Origin: UBA1479 sp048263775
GTDB taxonomy: Bacteria; Pseudomonadota; Alphaproteobacteria; Rhodospirillales; Casp-alpha2
Direction: 5' to 3'
Assembly: GCA_048263775.1 (NCBI GenBank)
Contig: JBLXDU010000009.1
Span: forward strand, 62,001 to 126,000
DNA length: 64,000 bases
Part shown: positions 1-8,010 of the stretch, in pieces
Layout: each line of letters begins with the position of its first letter
Numbering within the stretch: position 1 is the stretch's first letter
The notes under the pieces: model-generated
Told to the model about the DNA's origin: nothing
Seen by the model: only the letters and a program-made list of their open reading frames with translations
The model's database searches: none
Position numbers and translations under genes: made by a program

Positions 1-380
1 TCGTCTCCGCCCTCGGCCCCGACGTGCCGGTCCACTTCACCGCCTTCCATCCCGATTGGAAGATGATGGACGTGCCGCCGACACCGCCGGAAACCCTGGT
101 CCGTGCCCGCGAGACCGCCATGAAGAACGGCATCCGATACGCCTACACAGGCAACGTCCACGACAAGGGCCATCAGTCGACCTATTGCCACAGCTGCGGC
201 GGCATCCTGATCGGACGGGACTGGTATGAATTGTCCGAATTCAACGTGACGACGAAAGGCAATTATCCGGGCAACTGCGCCGCCTGCGGCGCGGAAATTC
301 CCGGGCGCTTCGACGGGCCGGCGGGGGACTGGGGACGCAAGAGGGTGCCGTTACGGTTTCAAGGGGCCAAGGCGATTTAG
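1..380 (+). CDS. amrS: AmmeMemoRadiSam system radical SAM enzyme (3' part)
   Basis: Only the C-terminal part is present; the reading frame is open from base 3 and the gene begins upstream of the window. The residues HFTAFHPDWKM, the TGNVHD segment, the CxxC of STYCHSCG and the later CAACG pair are the usual end of the radical SAM protein of the AmmeMemoRadiSam system. The radical SAM CxxxCxxC site itself is outside the window. In the family this enzyme occurs with an AMMECR1 and a Memo-like protein, which would have to lie to the left. The substrate of the system is not established. The assignment rests on my recognition of the conserved C-terminal motif block; the four cysteines visible here could form a small metal-binding knuckle. 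Confidence 0.8.
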   Translation, partial: VSALGPDVPVHFTAFHPDWKMMDVPPTPPETLVRARETAMKNGIRYAYTGNVHDKGHQSTYCHSCGGILIGRDWYELSEFNVTTKGNYPGNCAACGAEIPGRFDGPAGDWGRKRVPLRFQGAKAI

Positions 381-401
381 GGGGCTTGCGCCTGCGCCCC
401 C

Positions 402-413
402 ATTGTATACAAT
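402..413. promoter_or_regulatory. Perfect palindrome, GntR-like operator
   Basis: ATTGTATACAAT is a perfect 12-base palindrome, about 40 bases before the aldolase start. The core TTGTATACAA resembles operators of GntR-family (FadR/VanR type) repressors. No GntR gene is in the window, so the regulator would be encoded elsewhere. It also overlaps a plausible -10 sequence (TATACAAT). Confidence 0.45.
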
Positions 414-454
414 CCGCCGTCAACAGATACCTTCCAGGAAGAGGACCTCCGAGC

Positions 455-1246
455 ATGGCCCCCGACGCATCCGCCGCCTACGACGCTAATCGCCCCGCCG
501 ACATCAGTCCCGAAGAATGGGAGGTCCGGGTCAACCTGGCCGCCGCCTATCGTCTGGTCGATCTGTTCGGCTGGTCCGACCTTCTGGGCACGCATCTGTC
601 GGCCCGCGTGCCGGGACCGGACGAGCATTTCCTGATCAACCCCTTCGGCGTGCTGTTCGAGGAAATGACGGCGTCGGCCCTCATCAAGGTTGATGAGCAT
701 GGCACCTGCCTGACCAATTCCGAATACAGCATCAACCCGGCGGCCTTCGTCATCCATTCCGCCGTGCACCTGGCGGTGCCGGAGTTGAGCTGCGTCATGC
801 ATACCCATACGCGGGACGGCGTCGGCGTTGCCTGTCAGGCGGATGGCATCCTGCCGATCTCGCAGCAGGCGCTGTCGGTCTATGCCCATACGGCCTATCA
901 CGAATACGAGGGGCTGGCCTTCGACCTGACGGAACGCGAACGTTTGGTCAATGACCTGGGCGACAATCGGGTCATGGTGCTGCGCAACCACGGCCTTCTG
1001 ACCGTCGGCAAGACCATCGGCGAAGCCTTCATGTGGATGTATCGGGCGGAGCGCGCCTGCCGCTATCAGCTGTCGTTCCAGCAGTCCGGCGCCAAGTTGA
1101 CGCCGATCCCGCAAGAGGTCATCGACAAGACCGTGGAACAGGGCAAGATCGCCAATTCGCCGAACGGCCACCGCCCCATCGGCCAGAAGGAATGGCCGGC
1201 GCTGCTGCGCAAGTTGGACCGCGCCAACCCCGGCTACGACGCCTGA
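455..1246 (+). CDS. Class II aldolase/adducin family protein
   Basis: 263 residues, the normal size for the family. These are zinc-dependent enzymes that cleave or epimerise sugar phosphates and related hydroxy acids (fuculose-phosphate aldolase and ribulose-phosphate epimerase type). Zinc ligands appear as the HTHTRDG segment in the middle and the later NHGLLTVG histidine. I chose the ATG at 455 because a purine-rich GGAAGAGG lies just upstream; an in-frame TTG at 386 would run through the palindrome at 402-413. The gene stands alone, so its substrate cannot be inferred. Bacterial members of this adducin-like group are often annotated without function. Confidence 0.85.
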   Translation: MAPDASAAYDANRPADISPEEWEVRVNLAAAYRLVDLFGWSDLLGTHLSARVPGPDEHFLINPFGVLFEEMTASALIKVDEHGTCLTNSEYSINPAAFVIHSAVHLAVPELSCVMHTHTRDGVGVACQADGILPISQQALSVYAHTAYHEYEGLAFDLTERERLVNDLGDNRVMVLRNHGLLTVGKTIGEAFMWMYRAERACRYQLSFQQSGAKLTPIPQEVIDKTVEQGKIANSPNGHRPIGQKEWPALLRKLDRANPGYDA

Positions 1247-1278
1247 TCCGCGAAATTCCAGGCTGCCCCCGGCAGAAT

Positions 1279-1296
1279 CCCCTTCACCAGAAGGGG
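1279..1296 (+). terminator. Small hairpin after the aldolase gene
   Basis: CCCCTT, a six-base loop, then AAGGGG form a perfect six-pair stem 33 bases after the stop codon. No U-tract follows, so termination efficiency is uncertain. A direct repeat TGGAACCC (1299-1306 and 1314-1321) brackets a TATATA sequence that may be the pepA promoter. Confidence 0.35.
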
Positions 1297-1432
1297 CATG
1301 GAACCCTATATAGTGGAACCCATCCATTCGGCGCGGGCGATTCCGCCTGCGCGTCTTTACGCCGCCGCGCGGCCGGACCCGATGTTGGGGACGCGCGCGG
1401 CGCCCCACATGAATAGTCCCAAGGACAGATAG

Positions 1433-2938
1433 ATGAAAATCACCTTCGCCAATCCCGCACTTCCCGCCCAGGGTATCGTTGTCGTGACCGCGACCGAGGA
1501 TGCCAAGCTGTCGAAAAGTGCCGCCGCTCTCGACGCCAAGCTGGGGGGGGCCATCACCCGCGCCGCCAAGGCCGCCAAGTTCAAGGGCAAGGCGGGCGAA
1601 AGCCTCGACCTGATGGCGCCGGACGCCAAGTTCGAACGCGTCGTCGTGGTCGGCCTGGGCAAGCCGGATGAATTGAAGGACCTGAGCCTGCAGGAAGCGG
1701 GCGGGCGCATCTATGCCATGCTGTCCGGCCAGGGCGCCGCCGCCACTGTGGTGATTGATGCCCTTGATGGCAGCAAAATGACGGCCGCCGACATGGGCGC
1801 CAACCTGGGTTTCGGGGCGCTGCTGCGGTCCTACCGTTTCGACAAGTACCGGACCAAGGAGCCCAAGGAAAAGAAACCGGTGCTCAAGGCGCTCAAGGTT
1901 CTGTGCCCGACGTCGGCCAAGGCCAAGGCGGCCTTCGCCGGGATGGAAAAGGTCGCCGAGGGTGTGTTCTTCACCCGCGATCTGGTGTCCGAGCCGCCGA
2001 ACGTGCTCTACCCCGCGACCTTGGCCAAGGAAGCCCAGGCGCTGAAGAAACTGGGCGTCAAGGTCACCGTGCTGGGTGAAAAGGAAATGGCCAAGCTGGG
2101 CATGGGGGCGCTTCTCGGCGTCGGTCAGGGCAGTGCCCGCGAAAGCAAGATGGTCATCATGGAATGGACCGGCGTGGCCAAGTCCAAACCCGCCAAGGCG
2201 CAGCAGCCGGTTGCCTTCGTCGGCAAGGGCGTGACCTTCGATACCGGCGGTATCTCCATCAAGCCGGCCGCCGGCATGGAAGACATGAAGTGGGACATGG
2301 GCGGTTCCGGCGTGGTCATCGGCCTGATGAAGGCACTGGCCGGGCGCAAAGCCAAGGTCAATGCCGTCGGCGTGGTCGGCCTGGTCGAAAACATGCCGGG
2401 CGGCAACGCCCAGCGGCCGTCGGACATCGTCAAGTCCATGTCGGGTCAGACCATCGAGGTCCTGAACACGGACGCCGAGGGCCGCCTCGTCCTCGCAGAT
2501 GCACTGTGGTACACGCAGACCAAATATAAGCCCAAGTTCGTCGTCGATCTGGCAACCCTGACAGGCGCCATCATCGTCGCCCTGGGCAACGAACGGGCCG
2601 GCATGTACGCCAACGACGACGCGCTGGCCGATCAGATCTTCCAGGCCGGCGAGGCCGTGGACGAGCTGGTCTGGCGCATGCCGCTGGGCAAGGCCTATGA
2701 CGAGCTGATCAATTCCGACGCCGCCGACATGCAGAACATCGGCGGGCGCTGGGGCGGGTCCATCACCGCGGCGCAGTTCCTGCAGCGCTTCATCAAGGAC
2801 GGCACGCCCTGGGTCCACCTGGACATCGCCGGGACGACCTGGTCGAAGAAGGCCAAGCCGGTCACGCCCAAGGGCGGCACCGGATACGGCGTGCGCCTGC
2901 TGGACCGGCTGGTCGCCGACCACTACGAAGCCAAGTAA
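1433..2938 (+). CDS. pepA: Leucyl aminopeptidase (M17)
   Basis: 501 residues, typical of bacterial PepA. It removes N-terminal residues from peptides in the cytoplasm using two metal ions; in some bacteria PepA also binds DNA. The metal and catalytic residues are all in place: K265, D270 and K277 in the segment VTFDTGGISIKP, D288 in KWDMGG, and D347, E349 and R351 in the signature NTDAEGRL. The N-terminal macro-like domain covers roughly residues 1-160. ATG at 1433 follows the purine-rich AAGGACAGATAG. It is followed by a secreted DUF2059-like gene and holC; pepA-holC adjacency is common in alphaproteobacteria. Confidence 0.96.
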   Translation: MKITFANPALPAQGIVVVTATEDAKLSKSAAALDAKLGGAITRAAKAAKFKGKAGESLDLMAPDAKFERVVVVGLGKPDELKDLSLQEAGGRIYAMLSGQGAAATVVIDALDGSKMTAADMGANLGFGALLRSYRFDKYRTKEPKEKKPVLKALKVLCPTSAKAKAAFAGMEKVAEGVFFTRDLVSEPPNVLYPATLAKEAQALKKLGVKVTVLGEKEMAKLGMGALLGVGQGSARESKMVIMEWTGVAKSKPAKAQQPVAFVGKGVTFDTGGISIKPAAGMEDMKWDMGGSGVVIGLMKALAGRKAKVNAVGVVGLVENMPGGNAQRPSDIVKSMSGQTIEVLNTDAEGRLVLADALWYTQTKYKPKFVVDLATLTGAIIVALGNERAGMYANDDALADQIFQAGEAVDELVWRMPLGKAYDELINSDAADMQNIGGRWGGSITAAQFLQRFIKDGTPWVHLDIAGTTWSKKAKPVTPKGGTGYGVRLLDRLVADHYEAK

Positions 2939-2969
2939 GGGGCATCAAGGGCATGGGGGAGGCGACGGC

Positions 2970-3494
2970 ATGAAGCGTTTGATCGGCTCCCTGTTCGTCG
3001 TCTTCGGCCTGTCGATCGGGTTCCTGATTGCCGAGGTGCCGGACAGTGCGGCGGCGGAACCGGCCACGGTCGCTGCCCCGGCCGCGCCCTCGGCGGCGGC
3101 CGTGGAATTCGTCCGGCGCACCGGCTTGAACAACAACTTCGTTCAGTTGCTCGCCAAGTTCGGGGCAATGACCCGGACCGTGCAAAGCCTGATCGGCAAG
3201 TTCGGGCTTGAGGCCGTGACCGAGGTGTTCCGCGCTCAGGTCAACCAGACCGTCGGCAAGTACGGCGATGAATGGACCGCCAATCTGGCCCGCATCTACG
3301 GTGCCGAGTTCACGGCGGAGGAACTGGACTCCCTGGCGACCCAGCGCAACGACTCTCCCCATTTCGCGCGCATGGTCGCTTTCCGCGATACGGCGGGCAA
3401 GCGCATGCGCGCGGCCAGCAACGATTTGATGGAAAAAGCCCTGTTCGAGGTCGTCAAGGGCACGGCGGAGCATTTCCCCACAATCGGCAAGTAG
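2970..3494 (+). CDS. Secreted DUF2059-like protein
   Basis: 174 residues with an N-terminal signal peptide: MKR, a hydrophobic stretch of about 18 residues, then an Ala-rich region with a likely cleavage site near residue 30. The mature part is helical and contains YGAEFTAEELDSLA followed by a short SPHF element, which resembles the conserved core of DUF2059 proteins (FT-EEL-x-FY-SP). Members are exported proteins of unknown function. ATG at 2970 is preceded by GGGGGAGGCGACGGC. It lies 31 bases after pepA and 53 before holC and may be co-transcribed with both. Confidence 0.65.
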   Translation: MKRLIGSLFVVFGLSIGFLIAEVPDSAAAEPATVAAPAAPSAAAVEFVRRTGLNNNFVQLLAKFGAMTRTVQSLIGKFGLEAVTEVFRAQVNQTVGKYGDEWTANLARIYGAEFTAEELDSLATQRNDSPHFARMVAFRDTAGKRMRAASNDLMEKALFEVVKGTAEHFPTIGK

Positions 3495-3547
3495 CCGTTC
3501 CGGCAGGTGCGGCCGAACGGACAGGTTCAAGGCAGGCAAGCGAGATC

Positions 3548-3997
3548 GTGACCGACATTTCTTTCTATCATCTGGAACGCTCGCCGCTTGAACAGGCCCT
3601 GCCCAAGCTGTTGGAAAAGACCCTGGCCGCCGGCAAGCGGGCGCTCGTGCTTGCCTCCAGCGAGGAACGGGTCGAGGCCCTGGCGCAGACGCTTTGGACT
3701 TACGATCCCGGCTCCTGGCTGCCCCACGGCACGCCGAAGGACGGCAATCCGGAAGACCAGCCGGTGTGGCTGTCGACCGATCCGGAAACCCCCAACCACG
3801 CGACCTTCCTGTTCCTGACCGATGGGGCGACCTCGGAATGGGTCGATGCCTATGAGCGCTGTTTCGAACTGTTCGACGGCCGCGACCCGGACGCCGTTCA
3901 GGCCGCCCGTAATCGCTGGAAATCCTACAAAGCCGCTGGCCACGACCTGACCTATCTGCAGCAGACGGCCCAGGGGGGCTGGGAGAAAAAGGCCTGA
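3548..3997 (+). CDS. holC: DNA polymerase III subunit chi
   Basis: 149 residues. Chi links the clamp loader (through psi) to single-strand binding protein at the replication fork. The start MTDISFYHLERSPLEQALPKL, the AGKRALVLASSEERVEALAQTLWTYDPGSWLPHG region and the conserved C-terminal half with FDGRDPDAVQAARNRWKSYK are typical of HolC. The GTG at 3548 is chosen because it gives the usual HolC N-terminus; the frame stays open further upstream into the preceding gene. It sits downstream of pepA, a frequent arrangement. Confidence 0.92.
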   Translation: MTDISFYHLERSPLEQALPKLLEKTLAAGKRALVLASSEERVEALAQTLWTYDPGSWLPHGTPKDGNPEDQPVWLSTDPETPNHATFLFLTDGATSEWVDAYERCFELFDGRDPDAVQAARNRWKSYKAAGHDLTYLQQTAQGGWEKKA

Positions 3998-4058
3998 CTT
4001 TCAAGAACCGCACGTCCGAAGAAGGCGGCGGTGATCATACGAAAAACGGAGGATACAG

Positions 4059-5081
4059 ATGACCAACCCGCGCTGGGTCAATCGGCCCGAGGGATCGAAC
4101 TGGGGCGATTTCGGCCCCGACGACGAAAAGGGCCGCATGAACCTGCTGACGCCCGAAGTCGTGATGAAGGGCGTTGCCGAGGTAAAGGAAGGGCTGACCT
4201 TCTGTCTGTCCCTGCCGCTCGACATGCCGGGCGGCAATTCCGTCAATCCGAAGCGCCATCCCCCTGTGATGCATCCGACCAAGCAGGACGGCGCCGATTA
4301 TTACAACTTCATCTGGGACAAGCATTCCCGTCCCGGATCGACGGACGTCAGCGCCGACGATCTTGTCGTGCTGCATACCCAATATTCGACGCAATGGGAT
4401 TCACTTGCTCACTTCGGGCAGCTGTTCGATGCCGACGGCGACGGCATTGCCGAGCCCTGTTACTACAACGGCTGGCGCGCCGGCACCGACGTCGCCGATC
4501 CGGACGTGCACAACCACGTCAAGACCGACCGCCTGGGCATTGAGAACATGGCCGAGGCTTGCGTCCAGGGACGCGGCGTGATGATCGACCTGCACGGCCA
4601 TTATGGGGATGAGCGCGTCGCCGTGAACCACGCCATGCTGATGGAGGTGATGGAGAAGGACGGCGTGACGGTGGAGGAGGGCGATATGGTCCTGCTCCAC
4701 ACCGGCTGGGACGAGATGATCATGTCCATGGCCGGCGACCCGGACGCCAAGAAGCTTCATGCCAGCTGCGCCGTGCTCGACGGCTGGGACGATAAACTTT
4801 TGCAGTGGATCACCGACAGCGGACTGACGATCCTGGTGTCCGACAACATGGCCGTGGAGAACACGAATTATCCCGGCCATCCCGAGGACGATCACTGCCG
4901 CCTGCCGATCCACCGCCATTGCTTGTTCAAGATCGGCGTGCACCTGGGCGAGATTTGGTATTTGGCCGAACTGAAGAAGGCGCTGAAAGAACGGGGCCGT
5001 TCGCGGTTCCTGTTGACGGCGCCACCCCTGCGCCTTCCGGGCAGCGTCGGTTCGCCCGCCACGCCCATCGCGACCATCTGA
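4059..5081 (+). CDS. Cyclase family protein (kynurenine formamidase-like hydrolase)
   Basis: 340 residues, longer than the roughly 210-residue KynB formamidases, matching the long cyclase (PF04199) subgroup. These are metal-dependent hydrolases of amides, lactones and cyclic imides. The metal site of the family (H-x-G-T-H-x-D type) appears as the variant STQWDSLAHFG around residue 110, followed by the conserved GRGVMIDL and GDMVLLHTGW segments. It is the first gene of an operon with a CoA-transferase (13-base gap) and a CitE-like lyase (overlapping). I infer that it opens a ring or amide to give an acid for CoA activation; the natural substrate is unknown. Confidence 0.85.
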   Translation: MTNPRWVNRPEGSNWGDFGPDDEKGRMNLLTPEVVMKGVAEVKEGLTFCLSLPLDMPGGNSVNPKRHPPVMHPTKQDGADYYNFIWDKHSRPGSTDVSADDLVVLHTQYSTQWDSLAHFGQLFDADGDGIAEPCYYNGWRAGTDVADPDVHNHVKTDRLGIENMAEACVQGRGVMIDLHGHYGDERVAVNHAMLMEVMEKDGVTVEEGDMVLLHTGWDEMIMSMAGDPDAKKLHASCAVLDGWDDKLLQWITDSGLTILVSDNMAVENTNYPGHPEDDHCRLPIHRHCLFKIGVHLGEIWYLAELKKALKERGRSRFLLTAPPLRLPGSVGSPATPIATI

Positions 5082-5094
5082 CGGGCGGATACCC

Positions 5095-6384
5095 ATGACA
5101 GAGAAGCCTCCCAAGACCGGTCCGACGCGTCTGGACGCCAACAAGGTCGATATGTCGCAGTTCGGCCTGCACCGGCAGGACTATCAGCCCGACGCCAAGG
5201 GGCCGCTCAACGGCGTGCGCGTGGTCGACATGTCGCGCCTGGTCTGTGGCAACCTGCTGACCTTCAACCTGGGCGACATGGGGGCCGAGGTCATCAAAAT
5301 CGAGCCGGCGGGCAAGGGCGATCCGCTGCGCGCTTGGGGCGACGGCGGGATCGAGGCGCAGTGGAAGGTCTACGCCCGGAACAAGAAAAGCATGGCGCTT
5401 GACCTGCGCGACCCGCAGGCCATCGCCATCGTCAAGAAACTGGCCGCGGGCGCGCAGATCCTGGTCGAGGGTTTCCGGCCCGGACGGCTTGAGGAAATGG
5501 GCCTGGCGCCGGAAACGCTCTGGACGATCAACCCCAAGCTGGTGATCGTGCGTATCTCGGGCTACGGGCAGTCGGGGCCCTACAAGGAACGCCCGGGGTT
5601 CGGCTCCGTCGTCGAAAGCATGTCGGGCTTCGCGTCCCGCAACGGCTTCGGTGACCGGGAGCCGGTGTTGCCGCCCTTCGCCCTGGCGGACTCGGTCGCC
5701 GGACTACAGGGTGCGTTCGCCACCATCGTGGCGTTGCGTGCCGCCGAACAGGACGGCGGCAAGGGTCAGGTCGTCGACCTGGCGTTGCTTGAGCCGCTGT
5801 ACGCCATCATGGGGCCGGAGGCCCTGGTCTATCAGCTGACCGGCAAAAGCCGCCCGCGCACGGGATCGTCGTCGACCACGGCCTCGCCGCGCAACGTGTA
5901 TGAAACGTCCGACGGAAAATTCATCGGCATGTCGGCCTCGATCCAGACCATGGCCGAACGGGTATTCCGCATGATCGGTCGGGAAGACCTGATCACAAAG
6001 GAAGGCTTCCGCACGAATATGGAGCGCGTGAAGAACCGCGAGGAAGTGGACCGCATCGTCGGCGGCTGGATCAAGACCAAGACCTTGGCCGAAGTCGCCA
6101 AGACCTTCGAGGAACAGAGCATCACCGCCTCGCCGATTTACGAGCAGGAAGACATCCTGCGCGATGAGCATTTCCGCGAGCGCGAGGTGATCATCGAATT
6201 GCCCGACGATCAATTGGGCACCGTGCCAATGCAGAACGTCAGCCCACGCCTGTCGGAAACGCCGGGTGTGATTCGCACGCCGGCCCCCGGGCGGGGACAG
6301 CATTCCGTGGCGTTGCTCGAGGAACTGGGTTACGGCGCGGCCGAGATTGAACATCTGAAAGAAAAGGGAGTGGTCGAAGGATGA
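5095..6384 (+). CDS. Class III CoA-transferase (CaiB/BaiF family)
   Basis: 429 residues. The protein moves CoA between carboxylic acids through an enzyme-bound anhydride on an aspartate. The N-terminal PLNGVRVVDMSRLVCGN, the DMGAEVIKIEPAGKGDPLR segment and KSMALDLRDPQA are characteristic. The probable catalytic Asp is in the LADSVAGLQGAFA segment near residue 200. ATG at 5095 follows the cyclase stop by 13 bases and its own stop overlaps the next start (ATGA). In this operon it would activate the acid released by the cyclase-type hydrolase so that the CitE-like lyase can cleave it. Substrate not identifiable from sequence. Confidence 0.93.
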   Translation: MTEKPPKTGPTRLDANKVDMSQFGLHRQDYQPDAKGPLNGVRVVDMSRLVCGNLLTFNLGDMGAEVIKIEPAGKGDPLRAWGDGGIEAQWKVYARNKKSMALDLRDPQAIAIVKKLAAGAQILVEGFRPGRLEEMGLAPETLWTINPKLVIVRISGYGQSGPYKERPGFGSVVESMSGFASRNGFGDREPVLPPFALADSVAGLQGAFATIVALRAAEQDGGKGQVVDLALLEPLYAIMGPEALVYQLTGKSRPRTGSSSTTASPRNVYETSDGKFIGMSASIQTMAERVFRMIGREDLITKEGFRTNMERVKNREEVDRIVGGWIKTKTLAEVAKTFEEQSITASPIYEQEDILRDEHFREREVIIELPDDQLGTVPMQNVSPRLSETPGVIRTPAPGRGQHSVALLEELGYGAAEIEHLKEKGVVEG

Positions 6385-7292
6385 CCGATAAAAATACCAC
6401 CGGTGCGGAACGGCCCATTGTCTGGCGGTCGCTGCTTTATGTTCCCACCAACAACGAAAAGTTCGTCGCCAAGGCCCATACCCGCGGCGCCGACGGCATC
6501 ATCCTGGACCTGGAAGACAGTGTCCCCGAACAGGAACGCCAGCGCGCCCGCGACATGCTGCCCGATGCGGTCAAATCGGTGACGCAGTCAGGCGCCGACC
6601 CCATCGTGCGCATCAACCGGCCGATCCGCCACATGGTCAAGGACGTGGAAGCGGCGGTGAAAGCCGGGGCCCGCGCCTTGTTCGTGACCAAGGTCGACGG
6701 TGCGGGGCATCTGAAGCTGGTGGCTGAGCTGGTCGGCGAGGTCGAGCGCGAGGCGGGTCGCCCGCAAGGCTCGGTCAAGCTGGCCGCCATGGTCGAGACG
6801 GCGGACGCCTATTTCCGCGCCCATGCCATCGCCCGGGCCTCGTCCCGCCTGATCGGCATGAACCTGGGCGGCGAGGATTTCGCCATGGAAATGGGCATGG
6901 TGCCGGATACGGAAACCCTGCTGGTTCCCAAGCAAACGGTGATGATCGCCGCCAAGGCGGCGGGCCTGATGGCCATGGGTTTCATCGGCACGGTCGCCGA
7001 TTACAACGACACGGAGGGCTTCCGCGCCGCCGTGCGCAAGTCGGTCAAGTTCGGCTTCGACTGCGCCAGCGTCATCCACCCGTCGGGCGTGGCGATTTTG
7101 AACGAGGAATTCACCCCCTCGGCGGAAGCGGTCGACCATGCGCGGCGCGTGATCGATGCCTACGCCGAGGCGCAGAAGGCGGGTAAGGGAGCCATTACCA
7201 TCGACGGCAAGATGATCGATGTGCCGATCGTGATCCGTGCGGAGAAGTTGTTGGCACGCTACGAAGCAATCCGGGCTCGCGCCGGAAACTGA
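6381..7292 (+). CDS. HpcH/HpaI aldolase, CitE-like CoA ester lyase
   Basis: 303 residues. The family includes malyl-CoA, beta-methylmalyl-CoA and citramalyl-CoA lyases, TIM-barrel enzymes using Mg2+ to split CoA esters into acetyl-CoA or pyruvate plus a second fragment. The start RSLLYVPTNNEKFVAKA, the metal-site ILDLEDSVP segment, the active-site Arg in IVRINRP and NLGGEDFAMEMG are conserved. Its start overlaps the CoA-transferase stop by four bases, so translation is probably coupled. The combination with a CoA-transferase matches branched dicarboxylate pathways such as citramalate, mesaconate or itaconate use; that is inference. Confidence 0.92.
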   Translation: MTDKNTTGAERPIVWRSLLYVPTNNEKFVAKAHTRGADGIILDLEDSVPEQERQRARDMLPDAVKSVTQSGADPIVRINRPIRHMVKDVEAAVKAGARALFVTKVDGAGHLKLVAELVGEVEREAGRPQGSVKLAAMVETADAYFRAHAIARASSRLIGMNLGGEDFAMEMGMVPDTETLLVPKQTVMIAAKAAGLMAMGFIGTVADYNDTEGFRAAVRKSVKFGFDCASVIHPSGVAILNEEFTPSAEAVDHARRVIDAYAEAQKAGKGAITIDGKMIDVPIVIRAEKLLARYEAIRARAGN

Positions 7293-7304
7293 CGGTCTGC
7301 CAGG

Positions 7305-7332
7305 GCGGGGATGGTGGCTACAGCATCCCCGC
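7305..7332. terminator. Hairpin between convergent genes
   Basis: GCGGGGATG at 7305-7313 pairs perfectly with CATCCCCGC at 7324-7332 around a ten-base loop. It lies over the last codons of the terC-like gene and just after the CitE-like gene, so it could stop transcription from both sides. There is no clear U-tract. Confidence 0.4.
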
Positions 7333-7944
7333 TGCGGCGGTGGCAACCTGATTGCCGCCGCGCCAGATCATTTCCACGGCCACGTAGGCAACGACGATCA
7401 GCCCGGCGTAGGCCAGCCACTTGTGCTTTTCCAGCAGCGACGCCACCCAGTTGGCGGCGAAGGCCATCAACAGGATCGACAGCACCAGCCCGAACACCAG
7501 CATGCCCGGCGCGTCGTGGGCGGCGCCTGCCACGGCCAGCACGTTGTCGAGCGACATGGTCACGTCGGCGATGATGATCGAGGTCACGGCGCTGCGCAGT
7601 GTCTTGCCCTCGGTGCTGCCCTCGGCTTCCGGGTCCGGCATTTCCAGGCTGCCGGAACGGATTTCCTGCCACATCTTGAAGGCGACCCAAAGCAGCAGCA
7701 AACCGCCCGCCAGCGTCAATCCGATGATCGACAGCAACTGATAGGTCACGGAAGCGAAGACGATGCGCAGCACCGTGGCGACGATGATGCCGATGGCGAT
7801 GGCTTTGCGCCGGAGTGCAACCGGTAGGCCCGCCGCCGCCATACCGATGATGATGGCGTTGTCACCGGACATCACCAGATCGATGAAGACGATTGAGGTG
7901 AAGGCCTTGAAATTGAATTGCAGGAGGGGGTCGAGAAATTCCAC
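7318..7944 (-). CDS. TerC family integral membrane protein
   Basis: 208 residues with about seven hydrophobic segments. The two signature acidic motifs of TerC proteins are visible: FIDLVMSGDNAIIIGMA near residue 25 and ADVTMSLDNVLAV near residue 125. The family (Alx, YjbE, TerC) has been linked to metal-ion, especially manganese, export and to tellurite resistance. It is monocistronic and convergent with the CitE-like gene; upstream it reads away from the GMC oxidoreductase gene, which is on the same strand. No riboswitch-like leader was recognised in the 66 bases upstream. Confidence 0.88.
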   Translation of the reverse strand: MEFLDPLLQFNFKAFTSIVFIDLVMSGDNAIIIGMAAAGLPVALRRKAIAIGIIVATVLRIVFASVTYQLLSIIGLTLAGGLLLLWVAFKMWQEIRSGSLEMPDPEAEGSTEGKTLRSAVTSIIIADVTMSLDNVLAVAGAAHDAPGMLVFGLVLSILLMAFAANWVASLLEKHKWLAYAGLIVVAYVAVEMIWRGGNQVATAAAGML

Positions 7945-8010
7945 GGGCGGGCTCTTTCGTGCGTTCGTGCCCGCCGCGGGGGCGGGATGGGCGTGTTGGG
8001 CGCGGGCGCC

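Noticed and set aside
377..2923. An 848-codon open frame on the minus strand
   Set aside because: It is antisense to pepA and the aldolase, which have clear family motifs; the His/Gly/Arg-rich translation is the usual shadow of GC-rich codon bias.
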